Assembly (NCBI GenBank): GCA_014529385.2
Contig: CM043953.1
Span: forward strand, 114,667,549-114,731,548
Direction: 5' to 3'
From: Adiantum capillus-veneris
Taxonomy: Eukaryota > Streptophyta > Polypodiopsida > Polypodiales > Pteridaceae
Length of the DNA: 64,000 bases
Shown in pieces: positions 30,921 to 42,774 of this stretch. Position numbers and translations under genes: made by a program. The notes beneath the pieces were generated by a model, which worked only from the letters and a program-made list of their open reading frames with translations, did not search any database and had not been told where the DNA came from. Position 1 is the stretch's first letter, and every line of letters starts with the position of its first letter.

Positions 30921-33882
30921 TGTGAGGGCCATGTCCGGGGACCACCTGCTGTACCATCTCCACATGGATACACCGTGATCTCCGACATCCCTCCAGCTTG
31001 AGACCGACACCAAGATAGGACTCCTCCTGCTCTTCGATGCCAACTCAAGGGGGTGATAACATTCACTTTCTCTCATATGGATCCCTTAGCCCCGAAGAGC
31101 CTTTGCTTATCGATCAAACTTACCAATCAAAGTCATCAGACTAACTTGGAACTCAACCTTCCAGGGTCAACTGGTGGGAGTTTTCTAATTCACCCTTGGT
31201 TCAAGGTCATTGACGATTTTTTCCCGGTTAGGACCGAGCACAGCCATCAATGCGTTCCCCTAAGGTGAGTGTACTATAATCTACACGAATCCCTCAATCC
31301 CAAGTTGTTCCCCGCTCAGTAGATCGGAATCCCTTTTCCCCGCTCTGAACTTAATTGCTAAGACAACATAAAATTGGGTTCAACTTTCCAGCCAACAATT
31401 AACCCTTCGGAATCCGCCCACCCACCGAACCGTTTGATAAATGCACCTTCACAAGGTACTACTATGATACTAGAAAACAATACCAATCATGGCGAACCAA
31501 GAATACATTTCAAGCATTTGAAAGCAGCATGCAAACTGTTGCATACCCTGCGGCAAATGTGCATCTATCAGGTTGTTCCCACCTTTTTCTTTATAGAATA
31601 TTTTTACTTCCTTTTTCCTTTAATATTAGTAAGATTAGCTAGTTATCTTTCAAGCAGTCACATATACTTCTCGAGGCATACCCCGATCCTCGTCCCAGGA
31701 CTCGGGTATCCTGTCTCCTCCGCCTCGTGAGAAGGCGGCACCTTTACACAAATTCCAATTCTTATTTTTCTTTATCTTGTGTGGAAAAGGCTTCAAAAAT
31801 AATATACTTTAGGTTCCTTTTAATTCAATAATCCCGAGAAGAAGAGCAAAGGTCCGGTTGATGAGGACAATTGCGGAATAGCCCATTTAGGTTCCTAGCC
31901 TTTCCAAGGTTCCTTTTTCCCAAACAATTTGAAGAGTTCCTTAATTAAATCATATCCTCCTCCCTTATCATGATCCCTCCATGGATCCTTTTTCCTTCCT
32001 CCATTTCTGTCGGCATCAGGCCTACCCGGACTAGGCCGATTTCCAGACGCATCCGCGGGTCACATCCACCCGACCGGGACACACTCCCATTCAATTCCAT
32101 TTCTAAGGCAATGAATGAAACCTGAGCTCAAACATAGACCAACGGTTATCAGTCCTAGCCGAAAAGGACCATCCCCCGTTGTATCCCACAGGTAAACACC
32201 TGCGCCAGCCTTTTTCCAAACATGAAGACAAATTCATACTTAAATCCCTATGTTATGCTAGGGCTATCCACGACAATCTTCTCGGTAAAGTTTTTAATCC
32301 TAGTTTAAATTTTTAGATTAAGCTCCTTGAGTTATAAACCCTTAATTCCTAATTCCTTTTAATTTCCTATTCAAAGAAGACCTTAACAAAACAATGAATC
32401 TCATGGAAGTTTAAGGTTTTGTCTCTACGTAAGTTTCAAGTTATCTTCGACTTTGATGAATCCCATTTTGGTCCCTTTTCATCATTTGCCATCCATGGGG
32501 CATCTCCATGGAAGCGTTGGGAGTTTTATGTTCAAGCAGCACGATCACGACATCGTGAAGCTATCCCCTTACTCCTCTCTTCGAATTTGCAAAACAAACT
32601 GAAAGCAGACAAACTTGAAATGAACAATGCATATGCTTTCTATAATGAGGTTTTCTTGGTGTATCTATGTGTGGTACACACAAAAATTCAAAATGCACCA
32701 ACTTGCAATCTTGGGCAACTAATCAAAACTTCCTTTGAGTGCTTATGCAAGAGTAAAACCCTTCTATGCATGGTAGTGTAAAAATGGCAAAGTTCCTAAG
32801 AGGGACTTGCTAGTGTATCATAAAATATGCATGTAATAGTGTAGGAATGATTAACAAATTCTTCTTTAGGAAGGGATTTAAGCTTTACTACCGTGGAGAG
32901 GATTAATCAAGTGGTTTAAAGAGGCTTAAGGTTTAGGAACCTTAATGTGTAGATAGTAGGGTCTTCTCCTTGCTTTGGAAGAGTAACGGCAAGTGTATTG
33001 ACGTGGCCGGATCCTTTTCGCTTCTCTTTTCTAGAAAACCACCAATTTGTCTATGGGAATAGAAAGAAATTAAGAAAGTTCAAGCTATGGAAAGATTGTA
33101 TGTTAAGAGAGAGAAGGTGAAGAGGGTAATGGTAATTTGGATTATGGTTATGGATTCTCTTGAGGAGAGAAGTGTGTGTAGGGTGTGTATGAAGAAGGAG
33201 AAATAGCTATGGCTTGCATAGCTCGCTATCAAGCTTGCAATTTCAAAATGTGTAGAGAAATGAAGTGACATGAAGCGTAGCAAAGTGTAGCGAAGTGAAG
33301 TGAAACGAAGCGAAGCGTTTAATGAGTAGGGAAGGCCTCCTGTTAAAGTTATTTTGATAAGGATCTTAACTTATCGTGATAAGTTACTTTTCATATCTTG
33401 ATATGTTGTCTTTCTTTTCAAAGCTTCTCCAACAAGCTACTTATGCAAGAAGCTTCTTTTCCTACAAGTGGCTTATGCATGAAGCTACTTTCGAACAAGT
33501 GGGTTATGCATGAAGCTACTTTCCTACAAGTGGCTACTTTTCAATTCAACAAGTGGCTACTTTTTCAATTCAACAAGCTATATTTCAACAAGTGGATTTT
33601 TCAAGAAGCTACTTTTCAAGAAGTTATTTTTTCACGTTACCCTTATTCTTCCTTATGCAAATTTTGTTTTCTTGAGATAAAACTAATATTCCATGGAGTG
33701 GTTATATCCACGTTCCGATGGTGAAAACCAAAAGTGTCTCGTGGATAGCTTTGCATTGGTTATATCCATGGTTAAAACCGAAAGCGTCTTGTGGGTAGCT
33801 AGGGTGCTTTTCTTGATCGTATTCGGAAAGTCGACGGCTTAGATATTTCAGCAAGTGTAAGGGCTAAGAGGAGGACCTTACA
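30921..33882. mobile_element. Solo-LTR-like insertion in the copia B integrase
   Basis: 2,962 bp with an exact 5-bp target duplication CTTGT at 30916-30920 and 33883-33887. Ends are TGTGAGGGCC and GGACCTTACA, which form an imperfect 10-bp terminal inverted repeat with TG...CA. Reading across it restores the copia B integrase. No internal LTR pair, primer site or coding domain is visible, so it is best explained as a solo LTR of a long-LTR gypsy element or a non-autonomous element. No gene: the ORF at 32419-32781 has no recognisable domain. The right third carries degenerate repeats. Confidence 0.8.
33255..33635. repeat. Degenerate short tandem repeats in the 30921-33882 insertion
   Basis: Two adjoining arrays. 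About 33265-33320 consists of GAAGTG/GAAGCG/TAGCAAAG words. About 33420-33635 consists of variants of CAAGTGGCTACTTTTCAA and ATGCAAGAAGCTACTTTT, with roughly a dozen units of unequal length. Regulatory repeats in LTRs can look like this. No ORF is implied. Confidence 0.6.
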
Positions 33883-33887
33883 CTTGT

Positions 33888-34440
33888 GCTTCACAAAATA
33901 AGCCCATACTTTGCGAGGATAGTCATCTACGAATGTACAAAAGTACGTTGCTCTCCCTAGTGACAAACTAGGCATTGGTCTGCATAGATCACTGTGCACA
34001 AGAGCTAACCATTCGTCGCTACGATTCCTCCTTGATCTGTGCAGTTCCTATGTTTGCTTACCATAAACACAATGCTCACAAAACTCGAAATCTTGAAATG
34101 AAAATCGAGGTAAATAACCATAACGAGAAAGTATTTCCATTCCTCTTGTAGACATATGTCCCAGCCTACGATGCCACAGTGACACACTTGGTTGCTCAAT
34201 CACATTAATACATGGTTTTTAACCTTTGAAACATGTATAGTGTACAGAGTTCCTGACTTGCTGCCATGTTCTACAATCATCGAACTTTGGAGATCTTCCA
34301 AGTGTTGTTCCCAAAAAACTTTCACATAACCCGCATCATCCAACTTCCCTATACTGATCAAGCTCTTTCGGATTGCTGTAACATGTCTAACATTCTTGAA
34401 ACTTCAACTACACATCTCCCACTCCAAGAATGTCACAAAC
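33888..34440 (-). pseudogene. Integrase N-terminal part of copia B copy 1
   Basis: On the minus strand GAG-pre-integrase and zinc-binding text (LGHMSTRGMEILSR, CEHCVYGKQ) leads to LVHSDLCRPMPSLSLG with the first catalytic Asp codon at 33988-33990, then YFCTFVDDYPRKVW. The reading breaks off at KHK where the 30921-33882 insertion lies. Several stops are present. Confidence 0.8.
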
Positions 34441-34739
34441 CTACTCAATTCCAAGTCTGACATAAGCTTTAGTAGCCACATATGATGTAAACCACTCTTT
34501 GTGGGGAGAAACATGTAAAGATGCCCCTGAGTCGAGAATCCAATCACTCATAGCATGTCCATCCTCTGCAGTCAAGAAAACATAATCAAAATTGCTTGTG
34601 AGGAAGACGTCACCAGTGGCTATACCAGAATCATTGTCTGAACCAGATGCTGTGACATTCACCTCTTCAATCTTCACTGAACTCTTTTTTTCATCTTGTT
34701 CAGAACTCTTTGTTTTTCCTTTTTCTTGTTTCCACTTTG
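34441..34739 (-). pseudogene. Protease of copia B copy 1
   Basis: Copia retropepsin with WILDSGASLHVSP on the minus strand (Asp codon 34531-34533). The active site is canonical in this copy, while copy 2 has lost it. It is preceded by an acidic Ser-rich linker and joined in frame to the zinc knuckle. Confidence 0.82.
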
Positions 34740-35487
34740 TACAGTCTCTTTTCATGTGACCCTTCTTGCCACAATGGTAGCATTCTATGCCATCCTTTGC
34801 CTTCGAGTCATGAGACTTACTTCGGTTTTGTGCCTTCTTACCCTTCTTCTCTTTAGACTATTGTCTCCCTCGAACGACCAAAGCACTATTGCCTTTGCCT
34901 TTGTCAATGTTCTTCCTGTTCACTTCCTCTGTAAGCAAGCTGCCTTCTACATTGGAACTTGTAAGACCCTTTGGCACGACATAATTACTTAATGTCGTGC
35001 AAAAAGTATCCCAATTCTCTGGCAAAGTGATTAAGAGAAACATAGCCCTCACTGAATCTGGAAAGACTATCTCTTGTGCTGTTAACTGGCTGAAAATTGT
35101 GTGAAATTCATTGAGATGATTTGACATAGTTGTCACTTCCCTCATCTTCAAATCCACCAATTTCTTAAGCTAGTAAATCTAAGAAGCAGCACTTTGTTTC
35201 TCGTACATACCACATAACTTTTGCCATACGCCATACGCTGTAGTCTCTTCTACTACATTGAAGTAAACATTTTCTGCCAGTGTCAACATGATTGTGGAAC
35301 AAGCTAACTTATCAAGATCTTCCCACTCATCTTCAGCCATACCTTCTGGTCTCTCCCCTTTGAGCTTCAGTGGCTTCACTTGTTTTTTCTGCACCAAAAC
35401 CTACCAAATCTGCTTCTTCCAGAATGGAAAGTTTGTACCATCCAGCTTCTTTATGTTGTAAAGAGTCTCACTTTGAGTAGATGCCAT
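34740..35487 (-). pseudogene. gag: gag of copia B copy 1
   Basis: Begins at ATG (minus strand 35487-35485, MASTQSETLYNIKKLDG), with FPFWKKQIW then a stop in frame near 35402. Downstream blocks are LKLKGERPEG, LDKLACSTIMLTL, YGVWQKLCGMYEKQSA and LNEFHTIFSQLTAQEI, the usual copia gag (UBN2-like) layout. A canonical zinc knuckle CX2CX4HX4C lies at 34741-34782. Copy 2 has the same frame but its start codon is ATA. Confidence 0.85.
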
Positions 35488-36522
35488 GTCTGCCAAACTG
35501 TTTACTCCTGGAAAAAATCCGGCAGAGTTTCCCCTATAAACTGGCCTCTATAAACAATAAACAAGCTGTAAACAACAAGCTGAACACCTCCTCAAGAACT
35601 GTCAGCATTTTGAAAATTTTTGACAGAGTCTCCCCTGTAAACTGAGCTCTGGAAACCAAAAGATAATTCAAAAATAACCATAAATAGCTGATCAGTGACA
35701 AATCTAAAAATCTATGTAATATGCTATCCTGTAAGCATACACTGTATCCTGTCTAGGCGATCACAGAACGTGTATCTGTCTCAAGAATGAACCCTGAACA
35801 ATGCCTCAACGGCCTGACGCATAAGATGTAATCCACTGTCTACACAAAGTCATACATCCTATGCAATAAAAGTTGCCGAAGAGGATGCGTGTAGAGGGGA
35901 ACTCCAGAAACCTAATCCACATCACATTGGGTAACCCAGCCGCCAATGCTTGGCTTCAAAAAACCTCACACACGACCCTCTCACATGGCTCAGCAAACTG
36001 CCCAGAACTAGCATACATCCTACAATAGACCAATCACTGTCCTTTGACCGCTACGGCAGTCTGTCTGCTAGCGTGATTCACAACTAGCAGACCCACAATC
36101 ATAGTACATCAATCTGCAATACATGCTAGTGATGTCAAGCCGTCTTATGGCCACACCTCCCCTGGAACTTGGCAAGCACAAGAAGTAGCAATGCAGACTG
36201 CAATATATATATCTGATGATATATTTGTGTACCTGGTCTATAGATGATGCTTTGAAGACTAATGAGTGATGTATGTCGATGCTGACCACCTCCTGCTTGC
36301 CAATCTACACAAGATGGGTTTCTTTGCGACTGAAACCTATCTTTTGATGTAGTGCTTAGAACAAAATTTTGAGGGCATAAACAACTTCTAAAGGGGGGTA
36401 AAATTGGAGGTCACCTGTTGGAAATACTCTCGGAACGCCGAGTATGAATTTCCAAGCTCCGGATCTAGAATCTGCCTGAGAAGTGCGCGCACGTGCAATT
36501 ACGCGAAAACGCACTGAACTTT
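35488..36522 (-). other. 5' leader of copia B copy 1
   Basis: About 1,035 bp between the primer site and the gag ATG, with no gene. It aligns along its length with 54003-55069 of copy 2. Such a long leader is unusual for a 5.6-kb copia element. On the minus strand it carries no ORF of note. Confidence 0.6.
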
Positions 36523-36534
36523 GCTCTGATACCA
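36523..36534 (-). other. Primer binding site (tRNA-iMet) of copia B copy 1
   Basis: The minus strand reads TGGTATCAGAGC, two bases inside the 5' LTR border, the standard copia primer complement. Confidence 0.9.
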
Positions 36535-36536
36535 AG

Positions 36537-36872
<336 letters not shown>

Positions 36873-36877
36873 CTTCT

Positions 36878-37328
36878 AACTTTAAACTGCTCTATTTTCA
36901 CATCGTGGCCCCATTTGATGAACCATCTAGACGGGCTTCTAGAACATCTTGAGCACGACATTCTTGGATACATTCCCCATACTTCAGACACTTTGACCTG
37001 CCATCCCAATTAGCCCACCTTGGAGGCCTCTCTAGCCCAAAAAAACGCTTTAAGCATACATTTTTGTTGGCCCTTGCTTGCCCAAGCCTTTTATACCTGA
37101 TTTAGCACTAGGTTCCCCACTCGTAGGCATCCATGGCCTACATTGCTTACTGGTCCTAGCCAAGTTTGGTTGCACCATCATTGCCCACCCGTTCAACCAA
37201 AAGCATATTTATAGAACTTGAAACCTGCAGCACTTTGCTAGCACTCAAGCCTTATTGAAAAAGGCACAGCCATATGTATAGTATGTGCAATATGTACGAC
37301 ACTACATGTCCGCTACTCCCAAGTCTTG
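36878..37328 (-). repeat. 3' LTR end and 3' untranslated part of gypsy C copy 1
   Basis: Resumes gypsy C after copia B. The sequence aligns with 59700-60240 of copy 2, including CATCATTGCCCA (about 37176-37187), CAACCAAAAG, CTTGAAACCTGCA and GGTTGCCCAACCC. The LTR probably ends at the CATCA near 37180, because the minus-strand GGGTGGGCAA before it could be the purine tract. I am not sure of that border. Confidence 0.55.
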
Positions 37329-38480
37329 TCAGGTGGGTTGCCCAACCCCCCTGGCTATAATCTGGCTTACGTTAGACACCAAACCTCTGTTGAAGTACAA
37401 CTTAAGCCGCACCCCGTTCACCTATTTCTAAGCAGCTTTCCATTTGTCCTTATTAATTGATAGGTCCTATTTGGAAAAGCTTTATGTACCTTGTACATGC
37501 TCGTCCACTTCTTCTTGAACTTCTTTTGGAAAGTAAAATCTAAATAGCTCTCATACTTCATCACCAAATCCCATTCTGCTATCCTTTTGTCGGGAAAACT
37601 CTGATTAAACTTAGCAATTTGCTTCTCTCGCTGTGTTACATATACTGCAGTTGCCTCCCTGTTCATTTGCTAAGCCTAGAGACTAACAATTTGATCCTAT
37701 AGCATCTCTTGTTGTGTGGCATTGACTCACCATATCCCCTTCAAAGCACCCATTTGCATATGCACTGGCAACACCGCCTCCTTACCATAGACCAACTCAA
37801 ATGGGATAAAATTGGTCGCCACCTTGTAGGATGTCTAGCCCACAAACAATTTTTGAGATTCACTTCCCACTCCGTCTCCTGCTTGTAAACATACTTTGTC
37901 AGCATCTTAATGATTTGGCCATTTTCACTTTCTACCAAACCAATGCATTGAGGATGATAAGGTGAAGAAAACTAGTGCTGAATGCCCAGCTTCTCCACTA
38001 AAGTCTTCATAAGTTTACTCCTAAACTCCCTTTACTCTATCCGACACGAGCACCCATGGCACCCCAAAACGACAACAGATGCTGTGAAAAAAAAATTGAG
38101 CTACCACATGAGAATTTACCTCCTTCATAGCTTTGGCTTCAACCCACCTGGTAAGGTAGTTAATTGCCACTACAATGTACTTTGTCCCGCTTGCCAACTT
38201 TGGGAGTTGACCAATGGTGTACATGCCCCACTTCTCAAAAGCATTATGGGCAATGATAGCTCCTTGTGACTTGGCTATTAGCCTCCTCTCACCCATAGTC
38301 TGACATTTGTGGAAGGTTTTGCACCAATAGTGTACATCATGTACTATCGGCGGCCACCAAAATCTTGCTCTCAAGATTCAAAACAAAACCTAGTTATTAC
38401 CCTGATGTCCACTCTCCTCATGACATTGGTGCAACACCATACCAATTTCTTCCTTATAAAGTACCCTTTGCAACACTTCA
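37329..38480 (-). pseudogene. Integrase of gypsy C copy 1
   Basis: On the minus strand: zinc-binding region (HQCHEESGH, WCKTFHKCQ), core with EKWGMYTIGQLP where the first catalytic Asp should be (normally GLDFIGP; Tyr-Thr here), LVSDRVKGV (second Asp kept), VESENGQIIKMLTKYVYKQ (Glu kept) and the C-terminus ending GVGQPT-stop at 37329-37331. It is in several frames with stops. Copy 2 (60244-61400) has the same layout. Inactive. Confidence 0.8.
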
Positions 38481-38589
38481 TCCCGCCATCCATAGGTCAT
38501 TAGATCCTCCCCTATCAGTGTAAACTTGTGAGACTTCTGCACTATCCTCTGCTTCTGTAGCTTGGACAACGTTTTAGATCATTGACCGG

Positions 38590-38904
38590 TGCTCAAAAAG
38601 TCTTCAATCTCTTTTAAGGTCTCACGACCATCATAGGTGGTGGGGGGCACATATATCCATGTAACCTGTACTTGTACCTTATTCTTGCAAGTTGATCTGC
38701 TTCTTGGTTTTGCTCTCTTCTAACATGCTTGAACCGAACTTCCTTAAAAATCTTTAGCAACTTCTTGATGGCATAGAACCAATGCTTTAATGAATCCCAT
38801 TTCACCTACCATTGGCCCAACAACTACTCGACGACTAACTATGCATCACCTTTCACCGCCAACCTCGAGATACCAAACTTGACACACTGCTTCAAACCTA
38901 AATG
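38590..38904 (-). pseudogene. Second (archaeal-type) RNase H end, gypsy C copy 1
   Basis: On the minus strand WDSLKHWFYAIKKLLKIFKE and VRFKHVRREQNQEADQLAR match the C-terminal half of the second RNase H in copy 2 (61485-61691). Homology ends around 38904 at the block corresponding to LHLGLKQC. The rest of the element is missing. Confidence 0.75.
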
Positions 38905-39524
38905 GGGGGGAGTCTTACAATACCCCGAGCAATCTTTTCCGAGCAAGCCCAAATCTGAGCAAAGTATGTGGGTTTGACTGTACATGTAATCTATGTCTTA
39001 GATAACAAGGAAATAGAAAAATTAGCTTACATAACCAACACATCTAATACATAGTATAATGGAGAAAGCAATTCAGGTTGCCACGTGGTACCACTTTCTT
39101 CTTCTTCTATATTTTGTGCTACACATACTGCCAAGTCTACGTGGTGGGCATTGCCAGCGGTGCACACGTTGCCAATTGGTGCCTAAGCTAAAATATGCCG
39201 ATTATATTTCTTTTAACGTAGACTCAATAGAAGCTCTCAATTTTAAAAAAAGAAGAAAAGGGAGAATCTTTGGAGATACCTATGAAGTCTATAGTTATAA
39301 ATAAAGTTTTAGTGCACTAATTTTAGAGGCACAACATCAATTTTTTAGTGCACTAATTTTAGAAGCACATCATCAATTTTTTAGTGCACTAATTTTAGAA
39401 GCACGACATCAATTTTTTAGGTGTTTTTTTTTGGAGAGAGTCTCTTTTGCTCTCTGTCACGAGTGGCCTCATCCTTTTCAATTAAGGTGTCATAGATGGG
39501 GGTGGCCATGGTGGATGGAGGTGC

Positions 39525-39558
<34 letters not shown>

Positions 39559-40187
39559 AGGCCTGACTTGGACAACGTTCCGTGTGTATGTGTGAGTGTG
39601 TGAGCGTGAGTGCAAGAGAGAAGAGTGGGATTATCATGCTTTGTAGCTAAAATGGGAGAGAGAAGGAAGCCGTTGCTTTGCGTGCAGTCAGATTTCTACG
39701 TGCAGTCTTGCGTATGTACCACTATGCTCTCTCCGCACCCTCTCTCTTATGGCCACATGCGCCTGGGCACTGGACACTCTCTCTCTCTCTCTCTCATCAA
39801 TGCATGATCAAGGCTCCTGGCTCTCTCACCCGCTATCTCTACATCAATGAAGAGAGACAATAGTCTCTTTCTCTCTGATTTCTTTAGATCGGCACAAGAG
39901 AGAGGTAGCGTCGTTGTGTATGCCTAGAGGGCGAGGAGGCAGGGAGCGCAAGGACCGCACGTCGACGTGCATACCTACACCCCCCCCTTTTTTTAAAATC
40001 ATAGTAGCGATTAACTTAAAGATTTGTTGGTCTATATTTTTGACAATGGTGGGTATTTTTACAGCGCTTTAGTGAATATAGATCGTCATCGTCCCTTCCT
40101 CTCCTTGTATTGTCCCTTCCTCCCCGTGTACCTGGGCTACAGTGTTGTTGCCAGCGTTGCCATGGCAGAGCACCATGCTTTGCTTGG
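38905..40187. other. Unassigned sequence with short repeats
   Basis: No supported gene. It contains a 36-bp tandem repeat (39305-39418), a TG run at about 39530-39556 and a CT run at about 39777-39800. The words CGACGTGCATACCTACA and a run of seven C occur near 39962-39990. The origin is unclear. It begins where gypsy C copy 1 is truncated. Confidence 0.5.
39305..39418. repeat. 36-bp tandem repeat, three copies
   Basis: Units start with AGTGCACTAATTTTAGA at 39311, 39347 and 39383, so the period is exactly 36 bp, with few mismatches (GAGGCACAACA/GAAGCACATCA/GAAGCACGACA). Confidence 0.9.
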
Positions 40188-40566
40188 GGTCAAATTTTAC
40201 AATATTTAGTGTAAATACCGACAAAAGCTTCAAATTTTGACCTAAAAACGGATCATCTTTCAACTTTGCCCTTATTTCCTTTGGTTAGGAAAAATGTTTT
40301 TTTTAAGCCCTAAGGTGCTCCTCTTGACCCTCTTGATCGTGCATACCTACAAGTTAGGAAAAATGTTTTTTTAAAGCCCTAAGGTGCTCCTCTTGACCCT
40401 CTTGATCGTGCATACCTACAAGAGGGTCAAGAGGAGCACCTTAGGGCTTAAAAAAAACATTTTTCCTAACCAAAGGAAATAAGGGAAAAGTTGAAAGTTA
40501 ATCAATTTTTAGGTCAAAATCTGAAGCTTTTGCCGGTATGTACACTAAATATTGTAAAATTTGACC
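40188..40566. mobile_element. 379-bp inverted-repeat element (MITE or fold-back-like)
   Basis: Left arm begins GGTCAAATTTTACAATATTT and the right arm ends AATATTGTAAAATTTGACC, its reverse complement. The arms stay complementary for about 140 bp each (…CTTTGGTTAGGAAAAATG…CTTGACCCTCTT and its reverse). Between them a block of about 69 bp ending GTGCATACCTACAAG is repeated in direct order. A related single arm lies at 52050-52170, so this is a dispersed family. No TSD or transposase was identified. Confidence 0.75.
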
Positions 40567-40734
40567 TATTTTTTCCAAGGCAAGCTCAAAACTTAGCCGG
40601 GATTTTGCAACCTTAGCCGATTAAAAATACACTAAATCTCGGTTTTTTTCGAACACCGCTCAGCATCTCTCAAAAGTAGGTATGAGGACTTTCAAGAGGA
40701 GGCACCCTCTTGCAAAGTATGGCTGTTTCAATGA

Positions 40735-40876
40735 GCATGTTTAGTGAATCATTCTGTAGGAATGCACATCGACGTGCATACCTATCATTCTGTAGGAATG
40801 CACATCGACGTGCATACCTACGAGCATGTTTAGTGAATCATTCTGTAGGAATGCACATCGACGTGCATACCTACAG
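40735..40876. repeat. Hairpin-forming minisatellite, three units
   Basis: ATCATTCTGTAGGAATGCAC and CGACGTGCATACCTA alternate three times. Each unit contains TGTAGGAATGCAC followed by GTGCATACCTACA, near-perfect inverted halves that would form a hairpin. GTGCATACCTA also occurs at about 39969, 40341 and 40411, inside and left of the inverted-repeat element. Two units are preceded by GAGCATGTTTAGTGA. Confidence 0.75.
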
Positions 40877-41695
40877 ACAATAAGCGAACATGAGGAAGAC
40901 ATTTAGTTTGTGGGGCCATTTGTCTTTGAGCATGTCTAAATATGTATGTAGGTATTTTTTGCACATACTATTCACTAAACATGCTAGTTGCTTCTTGAGA
41001 AACAACCATACTTTGAAGGAGGGTGGCTCTTCTTGAAAGTTGCCAGACCTACTACTTTTGAGAGGTGCTCCTCTTGACCCTTTTTTCTGAGAGGTGGGTT
41101 GGACTTCTTTGCTGACGTACATGCATGAAACAAGGATTGAAGTAGTGCAAGATGATGCATGTCCAGTTTTTGGAAAGCAGACTCTCATACCTGTTGCGTT
41201 TGCTGGCCATGGTCATTGAGACCTTCAAGAGGTGGCGTATATTCAAGACGGACGAGGCGACGCGTGGCAGAGAGGGGATGGGTAGGAGAGGAGGGGATGT
41301 GTCGGGGAATACTAGTTAAGGAATCTAGCTGATATTTGAAAATTTTCAGGCTTGTGGGCAAGCCTCTCCCTAAACATAAACATAGCACAAAACACTTCAC
41401 GCCGGCGTGCAGTGTTTGTGGCAGGAGGCTAAGAATTAATTGAGAAGCTAAACACTAAGGTGAGATTGCTGTTTCTATGGACGCGCGCAAGCGTGCATGG
41501 ATTTTGGAGATAGACCAAGCTTGTGAAGATCGCAATCGCAAATTGTACGTAGAGCTGATGCAAAGAACCTGTGACTTATCGAAGAAATTGGTGGGAGAGT
41601 ACAAAATTTGGACGCACATGGGAAATTTCGAAGGATATCCATACCCACCCACACCCTTGTTTGGCACTCAACTCCATGTCTGCAAATAGCTAGTG

Positions 41696-41727
<32 letters not shown>

Positions 41728-41935
41728 TTAGTGGATGCTCATGGAGCTCAAATCGAACCAAAGCCTCTGCTCACACCACCTTCACATGCTGGAGCATATG
41801 AATACTTGCAGCCTCTGAAGGTGGAGTCTAGCCTCCACAGCCTTTACATACATGCATGCCAACGTTCATTGCATTTGTGGGAGAGATAGAGTGTGAGAGA
41901 AGCGAAACGTGCTCACGCCGACCTGCGAAGATTGA
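40877..41935. other. Unassigned sequence left of the CACTA exons
   Basis: No gene with support. ORFs such as 41477-41689 (MDARKRAWILEIDQACE) and its minus shadow have no recognisable domain. A CT microsatellite lies at about 41696-41724. If the CACTA element extends to the left, part of this stretch may be its interior, but no CACTA left end was found. Confidence 0.4.
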
Positions 41936-42411
41936 AAGAATGCGAAGAAAGCAGCGCGCGAGAATCCCGACAAGTGGAAGCAACAAAAGGATGCAGCCAG
42001 AGCGCGAGTAGAGGCAGGGAGCTCGCACCACTTGGGGAGCGGTGGATGGGCATCATTTGAGGCCGATTTTGTAAGTGTTTTCGCATTGCTCTTTATGTTC
42101 GATAGTTTAGGGTTTATGAGTTTTTTAATTCTAACATAATAAAATCTTTGTATGTTTTGACAGTGGTCGATGACAGGACGTGATCCCACACCGTACGAGC
42201 GCGAGTACGCAGGCAGGAAGGGCTTAAACGCCCTGATGGACATTCTCAGTTCTCGCGGCGGCATGGTTAGTATTAGGGTTTACTCTTTTCTATTTTTTGT
42301 ATTGTTTTATAAATGTCGTTATATGTTTATACTTACTGAAAGCTGTCTTCTTGTCTTTTTTTGCAGAATCCGACAGATACGCCACTTGGACGCGATGAGA
42401 CGTCTGACTAG
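41936..42411 (+). pseudogene. Terminal exons of a CACTA (En/Spm-like) transposon gene
   Basis: Three pieces join in frame through two introns with consensus borders: exon to 42070 (…ASFEADF, donor GTAAGTG), exon 42164-42265 (acceptor TTTGACAG, WSMTGRDPTPYEREYAGRK…), exon 42367-42411 (acceptor TTTTTTGCAG, NPTDTPLGRDETSD-stop). The upstream edge of the first exon is arbitrary, set by a stop at 41933. The N-terminal text NAKKAARENPDKWKQQKDAA resembles the plant transposase family of CACTA elements in style, but I cannot confirm it without a search. The position just inside the CACTA terminus supports the call. Confidence 0.5.
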
Positions 42412-42774
42412 ACGACGTCAGTTTAGCCGTAGCTAGATAGCATTAGTTTAGGGTTTCTCATAGCTTATGTATCATGAGACGGATTTTATACGTCTTTTTG
42501 AACCATGTATATTATTACATTTGTCACCGCAGTTCCTTTTGCCAATCAATTCTTTATGCCTATGATGTTGTACAATTGTCATTATTACATTTGCCAATCA
42601 ATTCATTTTGCCTATGATGTGTACAATTGTCAATTTTGCAAACAATGCGTCTTGTGGGTGACTATTTTGGGTCTATTATCTACCCTTGAACTTTTTTTAA
42701 AAAGTGAATCAAGTACAATATGGTTGATGGGTGGCAGCGCATTCAATGCCCTGCCACCAAAAAAAAATTCTCTC

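Noticed and set aside
40735..40876. Repeats with dyad symmetry that resemble a CRISPR array
   Set aside because: Only three units, almost no unique spacers, eukaryotic transposon context and no cas genes.
38905..41935. Left terminus of the CACTA element
   Set aside because: No CACTACAAGA and no GTCGCTAT subterminal array was found on the left; the element is reported as a 3' end only.
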